Assembly: GCA_027014065.1 (NCBI GenBank)
Contig: JALWEL010000160.1
Span: 1-9,152, forward strand
Reading direction: 5' to 3'
DNA from: DHVE2 group archaeon
Lineage (GTDB): Archaea; Thermoplasmatota; Thermoplasmata; Thermoplasmatales; Aciduliprofundaceae
DNA: 9,152 nucleotides
Shown here piece by piece: positions 1 through 6,365 of this stretch. Position numbers and translations under genes: made by a program. Below the pieces are notes generated by a model. The model worked only from the letters and a program-made list of their open reading frames with translations, did no database searches and had not been told where the DNA came from. How positions within the stretch are numbered: position 1 is the stretch's first letter; the number at the start of each line of letters is the position of its first letter.

Positions 1-757
1 ATGTACCATGTGGTGTGGAAGCTTCAGATAGCTGTGCTATTTCTTTTTTTATGCTTTCTGTTTAAAATGTACCATGTGGTGTGGAAGCTATTTCTGGAAA
101 TATACGTTCTCCCCACCGCTGCATACTGTTTAAAATGTACCATGTGGTGTGGAAGCCAATCTCCCACTCTTCGCGGAAGGAGCGCGGGAATGTGTTTAAA
201 ATGTACCATGTGGTGTGGAAGCTTCTTCATTCCATTTTCCAACTTCTTTCATATTCTTCGTTTAAAATGTACCATGTGGTGTGGAAGCATGAAAATAGCA
301 AAATAAAATGTCTTGCTATGAAAATCGGTTTAAAATGTACCATGTGGTGTGGAAGCTAAAACCGCTTTTTCCGCCATTCTCGTTTCTGTGGAATGTTTAA
401 AATGTACCATGTGGTGTGGAAGCTATGAAAATCGTGGAGAATGTATCTATCGAAGTGTTGTTTAAAATGTACCATGTGGTGTGGAAGCTCTTATTGCGAG
501 GGAGCATGTTCGTTGTGAAATACTTGTTTAAAATGTACCATGTGGTGTGGAAGTGTATAAGAGGCGGTGCGAGGTTCAACTCATCAAAGAATGTTTAAAA
601 TGTACCATGTGGTGTGGAAGCCCAAACAGCCCCTTTGACATATTTGTTTGCTGTCACATCTTCGTTTAAAATGTACCATGTGGTGTGGAAGCGACATCCC
701 ATCCCCATGTGTTTCTTCCGATAAAAATGTTTAAAATGTACCATGTGGTATAGAAAA
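1..757 (+). CRISPR. CRISPR array, trailer part (12 repeat units, 11 spacers, open at left edge)
   Basis: The repeat is 29 nt, begins GTTTAAAATG, has ACCATGTGGT in the middle and ends GTGGAAGC. A partial copy lies at 1-22. Full copies start at 60, 128, 194, 260, 328, 395, 460, 526, 593 and 664, and a degenerate last copy lies at 729-757. Spacers are 36-42 nt and all differ. Within the repeat, GTACC and GGTGT can form a short hairpin with G-U pairs, the likely Cas6 target. The GAAGC end resembles the 3' end of haloarchaeal I-B repeats, so the crRNA strand is probably the + strand. Decay at the right end agrees that the leader is left of position 1. The copy at 526-554 ends in T where the others end in C. 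The neighbouring cas6-cas4-cas1-cas2 genes support a type I-like system. Short open frames inside the array are products of the repeat and are not genes. Confidence 0.98.
729..757 (+). repeat. Degenerate terminal CRISPR repeat
   Basis: The first 21 bases equal the consensus repeat exactly. The 3' part differs at four positions (TATAGAAAA in place of TGTGGAAGC). Decay of the last repeat is typical of the leader-distal end, because new units are copied from the leader-proximal repeat. The change from G to A at repeat position 22 would turn a U-G pair of the predicted repeat hairpin into a U-A pair, but the 5'-handle region GTGGAAGC is altered. Confidence 0.9.
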
Positions 758-791
758 CTCCACCTCCTCGCAGTCCACGCCGCACTCTTTC

Positions 792-820
792 GTCTAAAAT
801 TAACCCTATGGTCCACCAAC
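792..820 (+). repeat. Relic CRISPR repeat beyond the array end
   Basis: The stretch GTCTAAAATTAACCCTATGG followed by T matches the first 21 repeat bases at 16 positions. The match over all 29 bases is weaker (about 18). It begins 34 nt after the degenerate repeat at 729-757, about one spacer length, so 758-791 would be a fossil spacer. This suggests the array was once longer on this side. The similarity is by eye only and the last 8 bases are not conserved. Confidence 0.6.
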
Positions 821-907
821 ATCTCTACTCCGGCAGCTTTGGCACCCACTCCCTTAAATGCGCCACGGAGAATTCAAAGAGAAAAAATGAAAGCTGAAAA
901 AATAAAC

Positions 908-920
908 ACTTAAATATACC
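908..920 (+). promoter_or_regulatory. TATA box of cas6, probably leaderless
   Basis: TTAAATATA at 910-918 is a good archaeal TATA box, preceded by an A-rich stretch. Its centre lies about 25 nt before the cas6 ATG at 939, the usual distance from TATA box to transcription start. The mRNA would therefore begin at or next to the start codon, which agrees with the lack of a Shine-Dalgarno sequence there. Confidence 0.6.
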
Positions 921-938
921 GAATCTATAACGACATGG

Positions 939-1646
939 ATGAGGGTACTAATTAAGCTCAAGCCCGAGAAATTCATTCCGGGATACAAAATAAACAAGCA
1001 CACTATTCAGGGTGGAATTTATTATTTGATAGATGGCACCGAATTCTCCGATTTGCACAAAAAAACGGGGTTTAAGTTCTTTACATTTTCCGATTTCTTT
1101 CCCGTGGGCGATTTTTATCCGGGAAAGCACAAGTTTTTGATAATATCCTCCCCAAACGAGAAGCTCATTCATGAGATTGCCCGAAGAGCAAAAGAGATGA
1201 ATCATTTTTATCTCTCAGATTCACCACTGAAAGTTGAAGAAGTAAAAACGTTTAACATTAGGCCCACGGGTAAATTCACCACGGGCACGCCCATAGTGAT
1301 TCAAACAGACAATAAGAACAGCGTATACTTTTCTTTTCAAAAAGGGGGCAATATGCGTGTGTTCACAGAGCGGCTCAAGGAAAATGCCATTAAAAAATAC
1401 AACGCATTTTACGATGATGATTTAAGTTTAGAAGATGAGCTATTTGATCTTCTACAGTTCAGAAAAGAGGTATCCGTTATTGTGAAGAAGGACGGAAAGA
1501 GTTTTGTTGTCATAGGAACTTTGTGGTCTTTATTACAGAAGAGGATTCCACGGGGCTATGGTAAATTTTATCGGTTCATCCTAGATTGCGGGCTCGGTGA
1601 AAAGAACTCCCTTGGATTTGGGTTTTTGAACGTAATTAAAGACTGA
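939..1646 (+). CDS. cas6: CRISPR repeat endonuclease Cas6
   Basis: Cas6 cuts the CRISPR precursor RNA inside each repeat and leaves crRNAs with an 8-nt repeat-derived 5' handle. The protein has 235 aa, normal for archaeal Cas6 with two ferredoxin-like (RAMP) domains. The family glycine-rich loop lies near the C-terminus (residues 218-229, GLGEKNSLGFGF). In the N-terminal domain, H40 lies in the family context of a His followed by a Gly-x-Lys-x-Phe-x-Phe-Ser block (44-51), so it is a candidate general base; this is inferred from family pattern. The start at 939 is chosen because an ATG at 935 is out of frame and stops at once, and because a TATA box sits 25 nt upstream. It is the first gene after the array and is followed 41 nt later by cas4. 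The partner RNA is most likely the adjacent array. Confidence 0.9.
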   Translation: MRVLIKLKPEKFIPGYKINKHTIQGGIYYLIDGTEFSDLHKKTGFKFFTFSDFFPVGDFYPGKHKFLIISSPNEKLIHEIARRAKEMNHFYLSDSPLKVEEVKTFNIRPTGKFTTGTPIVIQTDNKNSVYFSFQKGGNMRVFTERLKENAIKKYNAFYDDDLSLEDELFDLLQFRKEVSVIVKKDGKSFVVIGTLWSLLQKRIPRGYGKFYRFILDCGLGEKNSLGFGFLNVIKD

Positions 1647-1647
1647 G

Positions 1648-1677
1648 TAATGGCAAAAAGTAAATACCATTATTTTT
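1648..1677 (+). terminator. Hairpin plus T-tract between cas6 and cas4
   Basis: TAATGG (1648-1653) is the reverse complement of CCATTA (1667-1672), with a 13-nt loop, and is followed by TTTTT (1673-1677). In archaea the T-tract itself is the main termination signal, so this may lower read-through from cas6. The loop and right arm also contain the possible TATA box of cas4, so the site may separate two transcription units. Confidence 0.4.
1660..1668 (+). promoter_or_regulatory. Possible TATA box of cas4-cas1-cas2
   Basis: The TAAATA core at 1661-1666 is centred about 25 nt before the cas4 ATG (1688), the same spacing as the cas6 box. No Shine-Dalgarno sequence precedes the ATG. A leaderless second transcript for the adaptation genes is therefore plausible. 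AT-rich spacers often give chance matches, so confidence is limited. Confidence 0.4.
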
Positions 1678-1687
1678 ATCCGGAATT

Positions 1688-2173
1688 ATGCGTATAACTG
1701 GGGGCTTGGTCCACGAGTACATGGTTTGCAAAAGGGCAGCATGGTACTCTGTTAGGAGGGTAAGCTTTGAAAACGAACTGATGATTCTAGGGAAAATGCT
1801 CCATGAGGAGAGCTACAAAGGGGAAGTTAAAAATGTGTTTTCCGACAATATATCCCTGGACTTTGTTAGAAAAAAGAACGGGGAAGTGTTCGTATATGAA
1901 GTGAAGAAGAGCAGTAAAATGATAGATGCGGCAAGGATTCAGCTCCTTTTTTATCTCAAATGGTTAAAAGATAGAGGCATTGAAGCAAAGGGAAAAATAG
2001 CCGTTCCCAAGGAAAAATACCAAATGGAAGTGATACTAAACGAAGAGTCTAAAATGGAATTGGAAAAAATACTCAAGGACATGGAGCAAACTCTATCTAA
2101 AAACAAGCCCCCAAGGCCCGTGTGGAGAAAAATATGTGAGAAATGCTCCTACGCAGAGCTTTGTTGGGCGTGA
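1688..2173 (+). CDS. cas4: CRISPR-associated exonuclease Cas4 (Fe-S, PD-(D/E)XK)
   Basis: Cas4 trims prespacers and sets their PAM and orientation during CRISPR adaptation, acting with Cas1-Cas2. The 161-aa protein shows the complete family pattern: an N-terminal cysteine (C14), H39 in GKMLHEE, the nuclease acids D58, E71 and K73 (EVK) and Q85 (QLLFYL), and a C-terminal cysteine cluster C150, C153 and C159. The four cysteines should bind a 4Fe-4S cluster, and the D/E/K set is the RecB-type catalytic centre. The length is normal for short archaeal Cas4. The stop codon overlaps the proposed cas1 ATG by one base (TGATG), so the two genes are likely translationally coupled. All expected catalytic and cluster residues are present, so the protein should be active. 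Confidence 0.93.
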   Translation: MRITGGLVHEYMVCKRAAWYSVRRVSFENELMILGKMLHEESYKGEVKNVFSDNISLDFVRKKNGEVFVYEVKKSSKMIDAARIQLLFYLKWLKDRGIEAKGKIAVPKEKYQMEVILNEESKMELEKILKDMEQTLSKNKPPRPVWRKICEKCSYAELCWA

Positions 2174-3144
2174 TGCACATGGAGTCGTTTTACATAACTA
2201 AGGAAGCAATAGTCAAGCGAGAGGGAAATACAATATACATAGTAAGAGAAAAAGAGAAAAGGTCGGTACCCATACACAATCTCAGAGATATCACGTGTTT
2301 AGCACCTGTAACATTCAAATCGGGAGCTATCAAGTATCTATTAAAGAGCGGCATAGTGGTGCATTTTTTCAACAATTATGGATTTTATGAAGGAACTTTG
2401 TACCCGCGGGAGAAAAGCGTCTCAGGGGAGGTAGTGATTAATCAAGCACGGCATTATATAGACTGGAAAAAGAGGAAGAAAATAGCTGTAGAAATGGTGG
2501 AGGGGATTAAACACAATATCCTTCGAAATTTAAGAAAGAGCACGAAGAACGTGGAGCAATACATCAGAGATATCGAAAAAGTGGACATAGAGGGTGATAG
2601 CATACAGGAGATAATGAACAGAGAAGCAAGAATTTGGGAAAGATATTACGCAAGTTTTAGTGAAACCATAAAGAGATTCAAACTGGAAAAAAGGGAATAC
2701 AGACCGCCAAGAAATGAGCTGAACGCTTTAATTTCTTTTGGAAACACATTGCTTTATTCAGCAGCGCTCACAGAGATATATCACACTCATTTGAATCCCA
2801 GTATAAGCTATCTGCATGAGCCTTCAGAAAGGAGATTTTCTCTTTCATTAGATATTGCTGATGTGTTCAAACCCACCTTTGTACATAGAATGGTTCATGA
2901 TATCGTGAATCACGATGTTATAGACGAATCAGATTTTAGAAGCGAATTTAAAGGTGTGTTTTTAAACGAAAATGGAAAAAGAAAATTTTTAAAAGAGTGG
3001 GAAAATAGAATGTCATCAACCGTTTATCATCGGCGACTAAAGAGAAAGGTCAGTCAAAGGCAACTCTTGCGGCTCGAGGCGTACAAGATATTAAAACATG
3101 TGATGAATGACAAGCCATACAGGGCATTTAGAGCATGGTGGTAA
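2173..3144 (+). CDS. cas1: CRISPR integrase Cas1
   Basis: Cas1 is the metal-dependent integrase that inserts new spacers into the array together with Cas2. Counted from the ATG at 2173 (323 aa), the catalytic residues are E151 in the NREARIWERYY block, H215 in SYLHEP, and D227/D230 in SLDIADVFKP. This is the conserved E-H-D set, with the family SL-x-x-D-x-x-(D/E) pattern. The N-terminal beta domain (about 1-80) begins ESFYITKEAIVKREGNTIYI, as in type I Cas1 proteins; the rest is the helical catalytic domain. The start at 2173 overlaps the cas4 stop. An ATG at 2179 would give 321 aa and is an equal alternative. The open frame reaches back to 2143, but that part lies inside cas4. cas2 follows after one base. 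Confidence 0.95.
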   Translation: MHMESFYITKEAIVKREGNTIYIVREKEKRSVPIHNLRDITCLAPVTFKSGAIKYLLKSGIVVHFFNNYGFYEGTLYPREKSVSGEVVINQARHYIDWKKRKKIAVEMVEGIKHNILRNLRKSTKNVEQYIRDIEKVDIEGDSIQEIMNREARIWERYYASFSETIKRFKLEKREYRPPRNELNALISFGNTLLYSAALTEIYHTHLNPSISYLHEPSERRFSLSLDIADVFKPTFVHRMVHDIVNHDVIDESDFRSEFKGVFLNENGKRKFLKEWENRMSSTVYHRRLKRKVSQRQLLRLEAYKILKHVMNDKPYRAFRAWW

Positions 3145-3145
3145 T

Positions 3146-3409
3146 ATGCATGTGATCGTAGTCTACGACGTGGGAGAGGAAAGAGTAAATAAAGTAAACA
3201 AACTCTTACGAACGTATCTTCATTGGATTCAAAACTCGGTGTTCCGGGGAGACATCACGGAGAGCAATCTTGAGAAAATGAAAAAAGAAATAACAGAGAT
3301 AATTGACAAAGAGTATGATTCCATCACAATTTATGTGCATCCCAGCGAAAAATACATGAAAACAATTAACATAGGAGTGGAGAAGGGCACCACAGATTTA
3401 ATATTTTAG
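3146..3409 (+). CDS. cas2: CRISPR adaptation protein Cas2
   Basis: Cas2 forms the dimeric core of the Cas1-Cas2 spacer integration complex. The protein has 87 aa and a ferredoxin-like fold pattern. It starts MHVIVVYDVGEERV, with the conserved Asp at position 8 at the end of strand 1, and has the expected SVFRGDIT block after helix 1. The ATG at 3146 follows the cas1 stop by one base, and GGTGG at 3137-3141 can serve as ribosome binding site. The frame stays open upstream to 3107, but that part overlaps cas1 and lacks the Cas2 N-terminus, so the shorter start is chosen. A T-rich stretch follows directly, and the cas genes end here. Confidence 0.93.
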   Translation: MHVIVVYDVGEERVNKVNKLLRTYLHWIQNSVFRGDITESNLEKMKKEITEIIDKEYDSITIYVHPSEKYMKTINIGVEKGTTDLIF

Positions 3410-3443
3410 ACTCCTTTTTATTTCAACAAAGATGAATACGCTC

Positions 3444-3467
3444 ATGGTGCAAATACACCATTATTTT
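3444..3467 (+). terminator. Terminator-like hairpin after cas2
   Basis: ATGGTG (3444-3449) pairs with CACCAT (3456-3461) across a 6-nt loop and is followed by TATTTT. A second T-rich stretch (TTTTTATTT) lies at about 3415-3423, just after the cas2 stop. Together they probably end the cas transcript before the next gene. Confidence 0.45.
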
Positions 3468-3500
3468 CTCCTACATTCAAATCGTCGAAAAATATCCGTC

Positions 3501-3554
3501 CTCTATATGATGGGAACAATTAATTATGAAATCCCCCATGCCGGAGTAGGTGAT
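3501..3554 (+). promoter_or_regulatory. Possible promoter and clear ribosome binding site of the FTCD gene
   Basis: CTCTATATGA at 3501-3510 and TTAATTAT at 3520-3527 are candidate TATA boxes, and I cannot choose between them. AGGTGAT at 3548-3554 is a strong Shine-Dalgarno match just before the ATG at 3558. This fixes the start and argues against the upstream in-frame ATG codons at 3432 and later. Confidence 0.45.
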
Positions 3555-3557
3555 AAC

Positions 3558-5222
3558 ATGGATAAGATTGTGGAGTGCGTGCCCAACTTCAGCGAAGGGA
3601 GAAATAAGAGGATAATCGAAGAGATTGCAAATGAGATTAAGGAAACGAAGGACGTTTATCTCTTAGACGTGGATCCCGGCGAGGCCACCAATCGAACCGT
3701 GGTGACCTTCGTAGGCTCTCCGGAGGGCGTGGTGGAGGCGGCGTTCAAAGCGATAAAGAAGGCCGCAGAGCTGATAGACATGAGAAACCACAAGGGAGCG
3801 CATCCCAGAATGGGAGCCACGGACGTGGTTCCATTCGTTCCCGTTAAAGGCGTTACGATGGAAGATTGTGTCCGCCTCGCCGAAGAGCTCGGCAAGAGAG
3901 TGGGCGAAGAGTTAGGAATTCCCGTCTATCTATACGAATACGCCGCCAAAGAGGATTACCGCCGCAATCTCGCGGATATTCGCGAGGGAGAATATGAGGC
4001 TTTGCCGGAGAAGTTGAAGGAGGAGAAGTGGAAGCCCGATTTCGGGCCTGCGGAATGGAACGAGAGGGTTGCAAAGACTGGAGCAACTGTTATAGGTGCG
4101 AGAGATTTCTTAATTGCGTACAACATCAATTTGAACACCACCGACAAAAAGCTGGCGAACAAGGTGGCGAAGGTAATCAGAGAGAAGGGATACAAGAAAA
4201 AAATGCCCGACGGAACTAGGCAGCAGATACCGGGCAAATTGAAGTTCGTAAAGGCTATCGGATGGTACATTGACGAGTACAGGAGAGCGCAGATTTCAAT
4301 AAATCTCACAAACTTCCACGAGACTCCGCTTTGGAAAGTGTTCGAAACAGCCGAGGAGGAAGCGAACAAAATTGGGCTGAGAGTTACGGGAAGCGAGATT
4401 GTGGGATTGATTCCTCTGGAAGCAATGTTAGACGTGGGCAGGCACTTCCTCGAGAAGCAGGGCAAGAGCACCGCAATTCCAGAGAGGGACATCGTGCATG
4501 AGGCTATTCTCTCCTTAGGACTCAACGAAGTGGCAGAGTTTGAAAAGGATAAAAAAATCATAGAGTACAAAATTGAAAAGATGGAATCCCGCAAGAAATT
4601 GGTAGATCTAACGCTCAGAGATTTCGCAGATGAACTCTCACGAGATTCTCCGGCTCCGGGCGGCGGGAGCGTGGCGGCCCTCGCAGGCTCTTTGGGTGCT
4701 TCTCTGGCTTCCATGGTTGCCAATCTCACCTACGGGAAGAAAAAGTACAAAGACGCGTGGGAAGACATGCTGAAAGTGGGATTGAAAGCGCAGGAACTAA
4801 AAGATAACTTTTTGGATTTAATTGACAAAGATACCGAAGCATTCGACGCGTTCATGGCTGCGTTCAGGCTTCCGAAGAAGACAGAAGAGGAAAAGAGATT
4901 AAGAGAAATAGAGATAGAAAAAGCTACCAAAAATGCCATAGAAGTGCCCCTTTCAACGCTTCGCTTAACCCCTGAAATAATTAACCTATCGGATATTCTG
5001 GCAGAGAAAGGGAACAAGAACGCAATAAGCGATGCTGGCGTCGCCGCGCTAAGCGCTTACACCGCTGCATACGGTGCGTACCTCAACGTCTTAATAAATC
5101 TCTCCGGACTGAACGATGAAGAATACAAGAAGAAGACGATGGAAGAAGCGGAAGAACTGCTTAAACAGGTAAGAGAGGGACACGAAAATATATTGGAGAA
5201 GGTGGTTTCAGCCCTTCAATGA
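3558..5222 (+). CDS. ftcd: Bifunctional glutamate formiminotransferase / formimidoyl-THF cyclodeaminase
   Basis: The enzyme moves the formimino group of N-formimino-glutamate (from histidine breakdown) to tetrahydrofolate. It then closes the product to 5,10-methenyl-THF with release of ammonia, so histidine carbon enters the folate C1 pool. The protein has 554 aa, the typical length of the fused enzyme. Residues 1-about 325 are the formiminotransferase: CVPNFSEGR at the N-terminus and the catalytic histidine context GAHPRMGATDVVPF with H82, the same number as in the mammalian enzyme. A linker with Lys/Glu runs from about 326 to 348. Residues about 349-554 are the helical cyclodeaminase with SPAPGGGSVAA (364-374) and ISDAGVAA (490-497). 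The start is set by the AGGTGAT ribosome binding site. Base composition looks more GC-rich than in the cas genes. It appears to be a single-gene unit, with T-runs just after the stop. Confidence 0.93.
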   Translation: MDKIVECVPNFSEGRNKRIIEEIANEIKETKDVYLLDVDPGEATNRTVVTFVGSPEGVVEAAFKAIKKAAELIDMRNHKGAHPRMGATDVVPFVPVKGVTMEDCVRLAEELGKRVGEELGIPVYLYEYAAKEDYRRNLADIREGEYEALPEKLKEEKWKPDFGPAEWNERVAKTGATVIGARDFLIAYNINLNTTDKKLANKVAKVIREKGYKKKMPDGTRQQIPGKLKFVKAIGWYIDEYRRAQISINLTNFHETPLWKVFETAEEEANKIGLRVTGSEIVGLIPLEAMLDVGRHFLEKQGKSTAIPERDIVHEAILSLGLNEVAEFEKDKKIIEYKIEKMESRKKLVDLTLRDFADELSRDSPAPGGGSVAALAGSLGASLASMVANLTYGKKKYKDAWEDMLKVGLKAQELKDNFLDLIDKDTEAFDAFMAAFRLPKKTEEEKRLREIEIEKATKNAIEVPLSTLRLTPEIINLSDILAEKGNKNAISDAGVAALSAYTAAYGAYLNVLINLSGLNDEEYKKKTMEEAEELLKQVREGHENILEKVVSALQ

Positions 5223-5238
5223 TTTTTTCTAATTTTTG
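5222..5238 (+). terminator. T-rich terminator after the FTCD gene
   Basis: Two T-runs (TTTTTT and TTTTT) lie within 16 nt of the stop codon without a clear hairpin. This is the usual form of an archaeal intrinsic terminator. Confidence 0.5.
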
Positions 5239-5252
5239 GGTTGAACAGCGAA

Positions 5253-5262
5253 GATAATATAC
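5253..5262 (+). promoter_or_regulatory. TATA box for the small gene at 5283
   Basis: AATATA (5256-5261) is centred about 25 nt before the ATG at 5283. This supports a leaderless transcript and decides the start codon over the upstream TTG at 5241. Confidence 0.5.
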
Positions 5263-5282
5263 CCCAGTATCCATTACCTAAT

Positions 5283-5579
5283 ATGGATTATCCGGAAGAG
5301 GTCCTGACCAAATCTAAAAAGGGGAAGATAGAGGTTCGCTCGCTGGTGGATAGCGGCACCTTCGTTCGATACGAATATCTAGATAGCGAAACTGGAAAGA
5401 GAGGAGAAAACAAAGTGAAAATCGTACTGTACAATGGCAAAGAGTTAGAGGAGTATTTCATCATCCCCCTCAAGCAGGGAAACAGAAAATTGTTGATCGA
5501 GGCAGAGAAAAAACCTGATCGGAAAATATGGAATCGCGGGGAGGTATTGGATCTCTTTGAGCTTCTGGGATTATCGTGA
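5283..5579 (+). CDS. Small soluble protein of unknown function (98 aa)
   Basis: I do not recognise this protein. It has 98 aa, is rich in charged residues, and has neither signal peptide nor membrane segment. It alternates short beta-like stretches (KIEVRSLV, TFVRYEYL, NKVKIVLYNG, YFIIPL, RKLLIEAE) and ends in a hydrophobic helix (VLDLFELLGLS). The ATG at 5283 is chosen because a TATA box lies 25 nt upstream. A TTG at 5241 would add 14 residues but falls next to the preceding terminator and has no ribosome binding site. The 3' end overlaps the convergent regulator gene by 9 bp. It looks like a small beta-rich domain; no function is inferred. Confidence 0.7.
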   Translation: MDYPEEVLTKSKKGKIEVRSLVDSGTFVRYEYLDSETGKRGENKVKIVLYNGKELEEYFIIPLKQGNRKLLIEAEKKPDRKIWNRGEVLDLFELLGLS

Positions 5580-6080
5580 CATGTACCACTTCGCAAAATT
5601 GTCCACGAGAGAATCCAAAAAAGATTTGCGGTATTTCACGATAGTAGCTGCAACCTTATCTGGCTCCATAACGTAGTAGAACACCTCTCGCCCTTCGCTC
5701 TCCTTCCCCACTATTCCGTTTTTCACAAGCTTGGATATGTGATAAGAAAGGGTGGATGGGTTGATATTTATACCAGAAGCTATGTCCGAGTGCCTGCTTT
5801 TGCCGTTTTCTATGAGAAATATGACTATCTTTCTCTGTATCTCCGAACGCAAGCTACCCATTATCTTCCTTTCCTCGCGATTCATGGATGTATTCGCAAA
5901 ATATCTCTTGTATTTTCCGTCCATCTTCGAAACTATCACACCTTCCCTCTCGAGAACGTTCAGATGATACTCTAACATCCCCAAAGGCATATCCAACCGC
6001 TTCTGCAACTCTCTAAAATGGAGACCCGGATTCATAACAATTTCCTCGTATATCTTCCTCCTCGTCGTGATCTCCACCAT
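5571..6080 (-). CDS. Tandem winged-helix transcriptional regulator (ArsR-like)
   Basis: The 169-aa protein has two winged-helix DNA-binding domains in a row. The first covers residues 1-about 63 (HFRELQKRLDMPLGMLEYHL as turn and recognition helix, then LEREGVI and a wing with GKYKRYF). The second covers about 73-145 (SRHSDIASGININPSTLSYH, then SKLVKNGIV and a wing with GREVFYYV). The C-terminal helix (about 146-169) may dimerise. There is no sensor domain and no metal-binding cysteine. Double-wHTH regulators of this style are common in euryarchaea. The gene lies 4 nt after the small membrane protein gene, and its ribosome binding site GGGTGA covers that gene's stop, so the two are one operon. 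It converges with the small gene ending at 5579. The target genes are unknown. Confidence 0.85.
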   Translation of the reverse strand: MVEITTRRKIYEEIVMNPGLHFRELQKRLDMPLGMLEYHLNVLEREGVIVSKMDGKYKRYFANTSMNREERKIMGSLRSEIQRKIVIFLIENGKSRHSDIASGININPSTLSYHISKLVKNGIVGKESEGREVFYYVMEPDKVAATIVKYRKSFLDSLVDNFAKWYMSR

Positions 6081-6084
6081 TGCT

Positions 6085-6345
6085 TCACCCTTTGAGCGCT
6101 ATTGCAAAATAGAGGGAAAATAGTATTATTGTGTCGAATAGCAGGAAGTAAAACACCATGTCCATATGAAGGGAGAAAAGAGAGTTAAGTGAGTAAATAA
6201 TCGCGTTGACGAGAAAAAGAATGAATACGAAGGAATTCACAAGCATGGCCTTTATTCTATAGCGCCGGTACGCAATTAGAGCCACCACTAGGAGAAGGAG
6301 AGAAATCACAATCACCATTCCAGCCAGTATGTCGTCGATGAACAT
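6085..6345 (-). CDS. Small membrane protein with three helices, paired with the regulator
   Basis: I do not recognise the family. From the ATG at 6345 the protein has 86 aa, nearly all membrane: predicted helices at about 7-27, 34-55 and 63-84, with a basic loop (YRRYRIK, 28-34) between helices 1 and 2 that should lie in the cytoplasm. A TTG at 6366 would add seven residues, but a TATA-like element about 25 nt before 6345 favours the ATG as a leaderless start. The regulator gene follows after 4 nt. A membrane protein cotranscribed with a wHTH regulator could anchor, sense for, or be controlled by it; this is inference. Confidence 0.75.
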   Translation of the reverse strand: MFIDDILAGMVIVISLLLLVVALIAYRRYRIKAMLVNSFVFILFLVNAIIYSLNSLFSLHMDMVFYFLLFDTIILFSLYFAIALKG

Positions 6346-6365
6346 GGATGGTAATGATAAACGCA

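Noticed and set aside
1..598. Several short open frames of 60-101 codons on both strands in the CRISPR array
   Set aside because: They repeat the same translated CRISPR unit (for example LKCTMWCGS) and have no start signals; they are by-products of the repeat.
3432..3557. N-terminal extension of the FTCD gene to the ATG at 3432
   Set aside because: It overlaps the terminator-like hairpin after cas2, lies before the strong AGGTGAT site, and would place 42 extra residues before the family N-terminus CVPNFSEGR.
3956..4729. A 257-codon antisense open frame inside the FTCD gene
   Set aside because: It lies opposite a clearly conserved enzyme, has Ser/Phe-rich composition typical of reverse-strand shadows, and lacks a ribosome site.
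5581..5591. Short match to the CRISPR repeat (ATGTACCA) near the convergent gene ends
   Set aside because: Only eight bases agree and they encode the conserved reading frame end of the regulator; no repeat structure surrounds them.
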